This document shows, one piece after another, positions 1 through 7,400 of a stretch of 13,793 bases of DNA (positions are counted from its first letter, which is position 1; the number at the start of each line of letters is the position of its first letter). Made by a program: the position numbers and the translations under genes. The stretch is from CAYRVX01 sp964642165 (lineage in GTDB: Bacteria; Planctomycetota; Phycisphaerae; SM23-33). Below the pieces are notes generated by a model, which was not told the DNA's origin, made no database searches, and worked only from the letters and a program-made list of their open reading frames with translations. The stretch lies in contig CAZXOC010000202.1 of NCBI GenBank assembly GCA_964642165.1, positions 1-13,793 on the forward strand, written 5' to 3'.

Positions 1-74
1 CGGCTAAACCCTTTCCGCCCCCTCGGGGCGAAGAGAAGAGTGTTACCCCGAGCGGGCCCGTTCTGAACCAGGCG

Positions 75-1205
75 CTACTTCTTCACGTAGTTCTTGTGGA
101 TGGGCGCGCCGTCGAGGCTTTCGTCGACGGTCTCGAAGTAGGCCGCCGCGGCGTTCTCGCTGGTGCGGAAACGCGTCCGCTTGGACAGGCTGCGGGCGAC
201 GGCCTTCTGCTTCGCCATCTCGGCGATGAGCTTGCGGACGTCCTCGGCCTTGGCGGCGGGGTGGGTTCTGCCCTTCTTCATCTCGGCGACGGCCTCGCCG
301 GCGGAGGCCTTCAGCAGCTTCGGCCAGAGCTTCCGGAACAGGGCGCCCGACGCGTAGACGTCGATGCTGTTGACCTCGCCGTTGATCGCGAAGGCCAGGC
401 CGATGGCGTTCCGCTTGCCCTCGGCGGCCTTCGACAGGGCCCGGACGTACTCGTCCACCGCCTTGCGGTACTCCTTGTTCTCCAGCGAGAGCTGCAGGCT
501 CGACGGCGACGCGGCGGAGTTGACGGCCTGGCCGATGTTGCTGCTGATGGTGCCCTGGGCGTTGGCGACTTCCTTCCAGACGGCCCCCTGGTTGTTGCCG
601 GCGCCCTTGGCGGCCAGCTTGAGCCCCTTCGTGTTCAGCATGTCGCTCGAGGCGGCGAACAGCGCGACCGTCTCGTTGCCGCGCCGGCTCCAGCGGCCGC
701 GCTCCACGCAGAACGACAGCAGCGGCACCTTGCCCGACTTCGGCGGGACGATCAGGTCGTACCGGAGCGTGCGGTCCTGCTTGCCGCCCTTGACGATCTC
801 GCCCGACTGCACGTAGATCGGGTGGTCGGAGCGGTTCTCGATCGTCAACGTGCTCACGTTGCCCGTCTCGTGGACCGTCACGAGCTTCCGCTCCAGCGCC
901 TCCCGGAGGGTGAGGAACTCCTTGCCCGCGATGCGGTCCTTGCCATAGACCATGAACACCGTGAGGTTCTTGTGCACCAGCGGCTCGGAGAGGGCGTACT
1001 CGCCGAGCGACCCGACGGCGCCGTCCGGCTTGGCTTTCGGCGCAGCCGCCCCGGCCTGGACGGCGTTGAGCAGGATCTGGACCTGCTGCTCATCCTGTGG
1101 CCGCGGCTGCGGCTGCCGCGGCTGACCCCATGCGGGGCCGGGCCCCGCGACCATCGACACCAGCAGGAGCGCCCCGACCACCATCGAGAATCGTCGCGCA
1201 TTCAT
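75..1205 (-). CDS. Secreted ARPP-1 domain (DUF6569) protein
   Basis: Predicted exported protein of 376 residues. The reading frame stays open further upstream, but the ATG at 1205 is chosen because GAGGAGG lies just before it and the product then starts with a clear signal peptide (MNARRFSMVVGALLLVSMVAG..., probable cut after AWG, residue 27). After a Pro/Gln-rich linker (29-50), residues about 65-290 match the ARPP-1/DUF6569 pattern as I remember it: SEPLVHKNLTVFMVY (73-87), LTLREALERKLVTVHE (98-113), GEIVKGGKQDRT (135-146), CVERGRW (166-172) and GLAFAINGEVNSIDVY (269-284). The family name refers to association with ADP-ribosylglycohydrolase and rhodanese/phosphatase proteins; the biochemical activity is unknown to me. 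It is transcribed divergently from the 1459 gene. I found no convincing promoter for it. The family call is from recognised motifs, not a search. Confidence 0.85.
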   Translation of the reverse strand: MNARRFSMVVGALLLVSMVAGPGPAWGQPRQPQPRPQDEQQVQILLNAVQAGAAAPKAKPDGAVGSLGEYALSEPLVHKNLTVFMVYGKDRIAGKEFLTLREALERKLVTVHETGNVSTLTIENRSDHPIYVQSGEIVKGGKQDRTLRYDLIVPPKSGKVPLLSFCVERGRWSRRGNETVALFAASSDMLNTKGLKLAAKGAGNNQGAVWKEVANAQGTISSNIGQAVNSAASPSSLQLSLENKEYRKAVDEYVRALSKAAEGKRNAIGLAFAINGEVNSIDVYASGALFRKLWPKLLKASAGEAVAEMKKGRTHPAAKAEDVRKLIAEMAKQKAVARSLSKRTRFRTSENAAAAYFETVDESLDGAPIHKNYVKK

Positions 1206-1373
1206 AGCCTGCCTCCTCAGAAAGGCGTTCCACGAGCGAACCACGACCCGGTGCCGTTTCGCCTGCATGCACGGTTCCCCGCCGTCGCCGCCCGGGCGCG
1301 GCGCCGGGGCACATCCTTTAGGACGCACGGCGCTGCCCCGGAGTTCTCCCCGAACGAGCGGCCGGAGCCGGAG

Positions 1374-1402
1374 ATGACAAGCGGGCGGCGATCCCGTATC
1401 GT
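1374..1402 (+). promoter_or_regulatory. Candidate sigma70-type promoter for the membrane protein-GH95 operon
   Basis: ATGACA (1374-1379) is followed after 17 bp by TATCGT (1397-1402). This matches 5/6 and 4/6 of the consensus at ideal spacing, and would start transcription near 1409, about 50 nt before the ATG at 1459. It lies in the 253-bp divergent gap 1206-1458. I see nothing else convincing in that gap; the minus direction has no good hexamer pair. Chance matches are less likely than usual in DNA this GC-rich, but this remains a pattern match. Confidence 0.45.
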
Positions 1403-1458
1403 GGTGCCGGCCGGAGCCCGACGCCGGCGGCGCCGGGATCAACAGCCGAGGTGAGGCC

Positions 1459-1938
1459 ATGACCGTGCCGGAGAAACTCCTGAAGCTGCTGCTGGCCCTC
1501 TGCGGGCTGGGGTGCATTGCCGGCCTGCCCGCGCTGTACATGCCGCGGAGCTGGATGGTCGTCGGTCACGAGTGGCTGGAGATGGGCCCGTTCCCCGACC
1601 CGCCCATCGCCGAGTACCTGGCGCGGCTGACGTCGGGGCTCTACGCCATCTACGGCGCGTTGGTGCTGATCATGGCCACGGACGTGCGGCGCTACGCCCC
1701 GCTGATCACGGCGCAGGCGCTGCTGATTCTCGGCCTGGCGCTGTCGGGGGGGTACTTCGGCTGGCCGATCGGCATTCCCAAGTGGTGGATCGCATCGGAC
1801 ATCACGGCCGTGATCTTCTATTGCGGCGCGACGCTGGTGCTTCAGCGGATGATCCGGCAGGCGGACCGGCGCCGGCAGGCCGTCGGCGCGGCGCCGCCGC
1901 AGGAACAGGCTTCCAAGTCGGAGGAGCGTACAGCATGA
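1459..1938 (+). CDS. Small integral membrane protein, four predicted helices
   Basis: A 159-residue protein with predicted membrane segments at about 8-27, 57-74, 80-100 and 108-130, and a hydrophilic basic C-terminal tail (131-159) expected in the cytoplasm. The loop between helices 1 and 2 carries a conserved-looking stretch (HEWLEMGPFPDPPIAEYLAR, 37-56) that I associate with uncharacterised membrane proteins common in planctomycetes. The start is supported by GAGGTGAGG directly upstream. The stop codon overlaps the start of the next gene (ATGA at 1935-1938), so translation of the two is probably coupled. The function is unknown. No transporter or enzyme motif is visible, and the pairing with a secreted fucosidase does not by itself reveal a role. 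Confidence 0.85.
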   Translation: MTVPEKLLKLLLALCGLGCIAGLPALYMPRSWMVVGHEWLEMGPFPDPPIAEYLARLTSGLYAIYGALVLIMATDVRRYAPLITAQALLILGLALSGGYFGWPIGIPKWWIASDITAVIFYCGATLVLQRMIRQADRRRQAVGAAPPQEQASKSEERTA

Positions 1939-4316
1939 AAGGACGCGCGATCATGATCGTCGGTCTGGCCTGCACGGCCGCCGCGGCGCGGGCACGGGCC
2001 GCCGAGGACGAGTGGGGCCCCTACAGGCTCTGGTACACCCAGCCAGCGGCGAAGTGGGTCGAGGCCCTGCCGGTCGGCAACGGGAACCTCGGCGCGATGG
2101 TCTTCGGCGGCGCGGAGGCCGAGCGAATCCAGCTCAACGAGGACACCGTCTGGGCGGGCGAGCCTACCGACCGCGACCGCGTCGGCGCGTGGAAGCACCT
2201 CGCCGAGGCCCGCAAGCTCATCTTCGCCGGCAAGTACGTCGAGGGCCAGCGCCTCATGCAGCGGGAGTTCATGGGCCCGCGGTGGGTCCGCGGCTACCAG
2301 ACGCTCGGAGATCTGCGCCTGGACTTCGGCCAGGGCGACCAGGCGACGGACTACCGCCGCGAGCTGGACCTCGACACGGGCATCGCGGCCGTGCGGTACA
2401 AGCGCCGCGGCGCGACGTTCACGCGCGAGGTCTTCGCCAGCCGCCCGGACCAGGTGCTCGTCATCCGCCTGGCGTGCGACAAGCCGGGCCGCCTGACCTT
2501 CGACGCAACGCTCGACCGGCCGGTGAACTTCCGGACCGCGCGCGAGGGCGGCAACGTGCTGGTGATGCGCGGCCAGGCGCAGCAGGGCGGCGGGCACCAC
2601 AAGGGCGTGCACTACGAGGCGCGCCTGGCCGTCCTGCCGGAGGGCGGCACGCTCTCGCCGGCGGGCAAGGGCCTGCGCGTGGAGAAGGCCGACGCCGTCA
2701 CGCTCCTGCTCGCCGGGGCCACCGACTATCGCAAGCGGGACCCCGCGAAGCTCTGCGCGAAGCGCGTCGCCGCCGCCTCGAAGAAGGCCTGCGAGAAGCT
2801 CCGAAGCGCCCACGTGGCCGATCACCGCGAGCTGTTCCGCCGCGTGCACATCGACCTGGGCACGACGGCGGCGGCGAAGCGGCCCACCGACGAGCGCCTC
2901 GCCGCCGTCCAGCGAGGCCCGGACGACCCGCAGCTCGCCGCGCTGCTCTTCCAGTACGGGCGCTACCTGCTGATCGGCTGCTCGCGACCGGGGTGCATGC
3001 CGTCCAACCTCCAGGGCCTCTGGTGCGAGCACATCAAGGCGCCGTGGAACTGCGACTTCCACGTCAACATCAACATCCAGATGAACTACTGGCCGGCGGA
3101 GGTCGGCAACCTCTCGCAGTGCCACGAGCCGTTCCTGCTCTTCGTGGACGGCCTGCGCAAGCGCGGGCGCAAGACCGCCCGGGACGTCTACGGCTGCCGC
3201 GGGTGGGTCGTCCACCACACCACCGACGCGTGGCAGTGGACCAGCCCGATCGGCAAGTGTCAGTACGCCATGTGGCCGACGGGGGCGGCCTGGTGCGCGC
3301 GGCACCACTGGGAGCACTACCTCTACACGGGCGACAAGCCGTTCCTTCGCGAGCAGGCCTGGCCCGTCATGAAGGAGGCGGCGGAGTTCTTCTTCGACTG
3401 GCTCGTGGCGCACCCCAGGACCGGCAAGCTCGTCAGCGGGCCCAGCACGTCGCCGGAGAACCGCTTCCGCACGCCCGACGGCAAGACCGCCAACCTGACG
3501 ATGGGCCCCGCCATGGACCAGCAGATCGCCTGGGACGTGCTGACGAACTGCCTCGAGGCCGCCAAGGTGCTCGGCCTGGACGACGCCTTCACGAAGCGCG
3601 CCGCCGAGACGCTTGCGAAGCTCGACGGCCCGAAGATCGGATCGGACGGCCGCCTGCTGGAGTGGGGCGAGGAGCTGCCCGAGGCCCACGCCGGGCACCG
3701 CCACATGTCGCACCTCTACGCCGTGCACCCGGGGCGGCAGATCACGCTGCGGGGCACGCCGAAGCTGGCGGCCGCGGCGCGCAAGAGCCTGGAGCACCGC
3801 TTGAAGCACGGCGGCGGGCACACCGGCTGGAGCCGGGCGTGGATCATCAACTTCTGGGCCCGTTTCGAGAACGCCCCCAAGGCCCATGAGAACGTCGTGA
3901 TGCTGCTGCGGAAGAGCATGTATCCGAACCTGTTCGACGCCCACCCGCCGTTCCAGATCGACGGCAACTTCGGCGCGACGGCGGGCATCGCCGAGATGCT
4001 GCTCCAGAGCCACGCCTCCGGCCCGGGCGGCGAGCGCGAGGTTCACCTGCTGCCGGCGCTGCCGGCGGCCTGGGCGACGGGTCACGTTCGCGGGCTCCGC
4101 GCCCGCGGCGGCTTCGAGGTGGACATCGCCTGGAAGGGTGGCAAGCTCGCCGGGGCGAGGATCACGTCGCTGCTGGGCAACCCCTGCCGCCTGCGGACGG
4201 CCGGGCCGGTGAACGTGCTTGCCGGCGGCAAGCCCGTCCAGGCGCGCCTCGCCGGCGACGGCGTGGTCGAGTTCGCCACCGCGCGCGGGGCCGCCGTGGA
4301 CATCCGTCCACGATAG
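1935..4316 (+). CDS. Secreted GH95 family glycoside hydrolase (alpha-L-fucosidase/alpha-L-galactosidase type)
   Basis: A 793-residue protein with a short signal-like N-terminus (MKGRAIMIVGLACTAAAARARA, cut near 22), so probably periplasmic or extracellular. GH95 enzymes hydrolyse alpha-1,2-linked L-fucose or alpha-L-galactose with inversion. The N-terminal beta-sandwich begins with the typical WVEALPVGNGNLGAMVFGG (41-59) and LNEDTVWAG (67-75). The helical (alpha/alpha) barrel holds NLQGLW (358-363), HVNINIQMNYWPAE (376-389), PSTSPEN (503-509) and QIDGNFGATAGIAEML (674-689). By analogy with Bifidobacterium bifidum AfcA (E566, N421, N423, D766), the catalytic set is E508, N378, N380 and D676, all present. 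Length is normal for the family. The ATG at 1935 overlaps the upstream stop codon, indicating an operon. Substrate cannot be decided from sequence; xyloglucan, host-type glycan or algal fucan fragments are all possible. Confidence 0.93.
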   Translation: MKGRAIMIVGLACTAAAARARAAEDEWGPYRLWYTQPAAKWVEALPVGNGNLGAMVFGGAEAERIQLNEDTVWAGEPTDRDRVGAWKHLAEARKLIFAGKYVEGQRLMQREFMGPRWVRGYQTLGDLRLDFGQGDQATDYRRELDLDTGIAAVRYKRRGATFTREVFASRPDQVLVIRLACDKPGRLTFDATLDRPVNFRTAREGGNVLVMRGQAQQGGGHHKGVHYEARLAVLPEGGTLSPAGKGLRVEKADAVTLLLAGATDYRKRDPAKLCAKRVAAASKKACEKLRSAHVADHRELFRRVHIDLGTTAAAKRPTDERLAAVQRGPDDPQLAALLFQYGRYLLIGCSRPGCMPSNLQGLWCEHIKAPWNCDFHVNINIQMNYWPAEVGNLSQCHEPFLLFVDGLRKRGRKTARDVYGCRGWVVHHTTDAWQWTSPIGKCQYAMWPTGAAWCARHHWEHYLYTGDKPFLREQAWPVMKEAAEFFFDWLVAHPRTGKLVSGPSTSPENRFRTPDGKTANLTMGPAMDQQIAWDVLTNCLEAAKVLGLDDAFTKRAAETLAKLDGPKIGSDGRLLEWGEELPEAHAGHRHMSHLYAVHPGRQITLRGTPKLAAAARKSLEHRLKHGGGHTGWSRAWIINFWARFENAPKAHENVVMLLRKSMYPNLFDAHPPFQIDGNFGATAGIAEMLLQSHASGPGGEREVHLLPALPAAWATGHVRGLRARGGFEVDIAWKGGKLAGARITSLLGNPCRLRTAGPVNVLAGGKPVQARLAGDGVVEFATARGAAVDIRPR

Positions 4317-4375
4317 CGCGATCGCGGTCGTGCCGCCGCCGCGCGGCTGCCGTTCTGCGCCGGCCCCCGGGCGGC

Positions 4376-4407
4376 GGATCCCGACGACGGCGTTCCCTTG
4401 GGGATCC
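4376..4407. repeat. Inverted repeat just upstream of the surface-protein promoter
   Basis: GGATCCC (4376-4382) and its exact complement GGGATCC (4401-4407) are separated by 18 bp. The right arm ends 3 bp before the TTGACA at 4411. It could be an operator for the 4490 gene, or a hairpin at the end of the upstream GH95 transcript. There is no T-run after it on the plus strand, so an intrinsic terminator is doubtful. Confidence 0.35.
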
Positions 4408-4410
4408 TGC

Positions 4411-4438
4411 TTGACAAAACCCCTTTATCCGATAGACT
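4411..4438 (+). promoter_or_regulatory. Sigma70-type promoter of the PEP-CTERM surface protein gene
   Basis: A perfect TTGACA (4411-4416) is followed after 16 bp by TAGACT (4433-4438, 4/6 match to TATAAT). It sits in a locally AT-richer patch inside the 173-bp gap after the GH95 gene. Transcription would begin near 4445, giving a leader of about 45 nt that includes the Shine-Dalgarno sequence at 4477. Its position and quality suggest that the surface-protein gene has its own promoter. Confidence 0.65.
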
Positions 4439-4476
4439 TATGGGGAATCGGGGCGTGGTCCCCGGCGAGTCGAGGC

Positions 4477-4485
4477 AGGAGGTGA
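4477..4485 (+). promoter_or_regulatory. Strong ribosome binding site for the surface protein
   Basis: AGGAGGTGA is a nine-base match to the anti-Shine-Dalgarno consensus, four bases before the ATG at 4490. It is the strongest such site in the window, fixes the start of the 1395-residue protein and suggests high translation. Confidence 0.75.
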
Positions 4486-4489
4486 CCCC

Positions 4490-7400
4490 ATGAGTTATCG
4501 GCTGCGCTGCGGGCTGTCGACATGGTCCCGAAGTGGGTTCGTTCCCGCGGCTCTCGCCGTCGCGCTGGCTGTCGCCCCGGCCCGGGCCCAGGTGGTCTAC
4601 GGCTGGCTGGGCACAAACGGCGGCTTCCGGGACCCGACGAAATGGTGGCCGAACGGCGTGCCTTCGACTGCGGACTGGGCCTCGTTCGCCCTGGTCGTCC
4701 CCTCGACGGTGAGCTTCGATTCCGACGTCTCCAACGCCGTGCTGAACGTCGCAGCCGGGGACGTGACGTTCGAACTGGCGGGACACACGTACTCGCTGAC
4801 GAACCCCTCCTCGACGGCATACCCGTACTCCGTCAACGTGGGAACGGTGGAGGCATGGACCGGGGAGCTCACGCTGCGCGGCGGCACGCTCAACGGGGCC
4901 ACGTCGGTGCTCGGCGTGGTCTACGGAACCGCGGGCCTCGTCACGGTGGACGCGGGCGCGACGTGGCACAACTCGGGCATCCTGTGCGTGGCGTTCGGCG
5001 GCGCCGGGACGCTGACCGTGCAGAACGGCGGGCAGCTCCACTGCGCCGGCGGCACCCTCGGCATGCTCCTCGGCTCGGTTGCGGCCGCGACGGTGACGGG
5101 GGCGGACTCGACATGGACCACCGGCCTGCTGCACGTCGGCGAGTTGGGCAAGGCGACGCTGACCATCCAGAACGGGGCGGCGGTCCAAACGGCCGGATAT
5201 GCCGCCCTCGGCCACTCGCTGACCGGCGACGGAGCGGTGACCGTCACCGGGGCAGGGTCAACCTGGGAAGCGTCCAGCCTGTACGTGGGCGGCACGCACG
5301 AGGTCATTTCGGGCCTGGGGGCCCTGACCGTCTCCAACGGCGGGACCGTCGACGTCGGCGGCACGGTGAAGGTCTGGCGGACCGTCGCGCTCCAGGACGG
5401 CGGGCTCCTGGTCGCCAACCAGGTCTGGCGCGGACCCGCGGGGACCCTCACCGCGGCCGCCGGTTCCACGCTCCGCGTCAACGAGCTTGTGGGCTTCGGC
5501 GCCACGCCGTCCTTCGGCGGGGGGCTGGACATGGGGCACGCCGGCGGCCCGGGCTCGAGCAGCTACGCGGTGGCGGCGGGGCAGGCCCTCTCGGTGGGGG
5601 ACGCGCTGACCATTGGATATGACGGGTACGGCATGCTGACGATCAGCGGTGGGGGCGCCGTGACCAGCGGGTCCGGGATGCTCGGCCGCTCGGCGGACTC
5701 GCATGGCGCGGCCACCGTCATGGGCCTCGGCTCGAGCTGGACGATCTCGGGCGGCCTGTTCCTGGGCGGGTCGGAGGCCCTGCCCGGCGGGTCGGGGGAT
5801 CTGAAGGTCAGCGCCGAGGGGGTCCTCGCGGCCGGCGGCGCGCTGAAGCTGTGGCCCGAAGGGAAACTGACGATCACCGACGGCGGGCACGTGACGGCCG
5901 GGTCCTTCGAGAACGCCGGCGGGGCCCTCACGTGGCGCAGCGGCTCGCTGAGGCTCCTGGACGATCTCACGGTCGACTCGAACGACCCCTTCGGCATGGG
6001 GGAAGAGCTGCGGCTGGATGCGGAGCGGACGCTGGGCGTCTCCGGGACGCTGACCCTCGACGGGCCGGGGACGGTCTGGCTGGTGGACGGGGGCCGCCTG
6101 GAGTGCGGAGCCGTCGACTCCGTCGACGGGGGCATGCTGCGTTGGGACGGCGGGACGCTGGCCTTCCCGGCGGGCGCCTGCGTGTCGTCCGACGATCCGT
6201 TCTGCGCGGTCGGCGGAAGCGCCGTCACGCCCGGGCGGACGCTGGAGGTGGCGGGGCTCCTGGAGGTGGCTGTCGGCGGCGTTCTCACACTGGACGGCGG
6301 CGTGATCCGGGCCGATCGCATGACCCGCGCCGGCGGGGAGCTGGCCTTCCACCGCGGTACGTGCGAGATCCGAGAGAGGCTGGATATGGGCGACGAGGCG
6401 TGCGTCCTGGGCGGCGGGGCAGACGACCAGGTGAGCGTGATCGTGGGTGGGGGCCCGTACTGGCCCCCGGTCGTTGCGTTTCGGGACCTGACGCTGGCCC
6501 GCGGCGTCGAGATGGTTGCCGAAGAGGACCTCGACGGCAACGGGGCGCCCGGCTCCGACGAGGGCGGCGCCGGGGGCGCCGGGGGCAAGCTGACCGTCTC
6601 CGGCGGCAAGCTGACGGGCTGGACGATCGGTCTCGCCGGGGGCGATGCCGGCGGTGTCGGCTCCGGCGGCGCGGGGGGCGCGGTGTCCGTCTCCGGCGGC
6701 GAACTGAGCGTGTCAGGATCGCTCAACGCCCGAGGCGGCGAGAGCGGGCCGGACGTCAGCGGGGGGTGGGGAGCGACGGGCGGGCCGGGCGGCGCGGTCA
6801 ACGTTTCGGGCGGCAGCGTCATGCTCGGAGGGGCCTTCAACGCCCGGGGAGGATCAGGCGCCCGGGGGGACTATGGGGCCGATGGGCCCGGTGGCCCTGG
6901 GGGTGACGGGGGCGGACTGGTCGTTTCCGGTGGTCTGGCTGACCTGTACGGCGACGGAGATGTTGGGGGCGGCGCCGGCGGCCGCTATGGCGGCGACGGC
7001 GGCCGCGGCGGCACGCTGACCGTCACCGGCGGGGCGGTGTGGCTCGGCGGCACGTGGAGCGTGCGAGGCGGCGCGGCGGGAGAGGACCCCTGGCTCGGCA
7101 TGGACTTCTGGAGCGCCGGGGGCGGCCCGGGAGGACGGGTCCACGTCGCGGGCGGCGAGGTCGCGGTGGGAGGCACTCTCGATGCACGCGGCGGCAGCGG
7201 CGGGCCCTGCTACATTGCCCACGGGTATCCCTTCCCCGTGTCGGGCGGCGGAGGAGGACCAGGAGGCGGTCTGGATGTCTCGGGCGGCCGGGTCGTCTTG
7301 ATCGGCACAGTGGATCTTCGGGGGGGCGCTGGCGGCCAGGGCAATGAGGCATACGGTGACAAGCCCGCCGGCGAGGGCGGCCCCGGCGGCCCCGGCGGGC

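Noticed and set aside
16..30. Hairpin CGCCCC-CTC-GGGGCG after the ARPP-1 gene
   Set aside because: Six-base GC stem but no T-run on either strand; such stems are common here, so it is not called a terminator.
1206..1320. Possible ECF-type promoter (GGAACC) upstream of the ARPP-1 gene on the minus strand
   Set aside because: No matching -10 element at 16-17 bp spacing; not supportable.
96..1454. Long plus-strand open frame opposite the ARPP-1 gene
   Set aside because: Its product is Arg/Ala/Gly-rich without any recognisable motif; open antisense frames are expected in DNA this GC-rich, and the minus strand encodes a clear family protein.
1950..1976. Lipoprotein signal (Cys 13) in the GH95 N-terminus
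   Set aside because: The residues before Cys are VGLA, so the lipobox -3 position is Gly rather than Leu/Val/Ile; a standard signal peptide fits better.
1842..4085. 747-codon minus-strand open frame opposite the GH95 gene
   Set aside because: Compositional shadow of a gene with all GH95 catalytic motifs; the product is low-complexity Arg/Val/Ala-rich.
5563..6840. Pro/Ser/Thr-rich minus-strand frame opposite the surface-protein gene
   Set aside because: The Pro/Ser-rich composition is the complement of Gly-rich codons; no start signal or domain.
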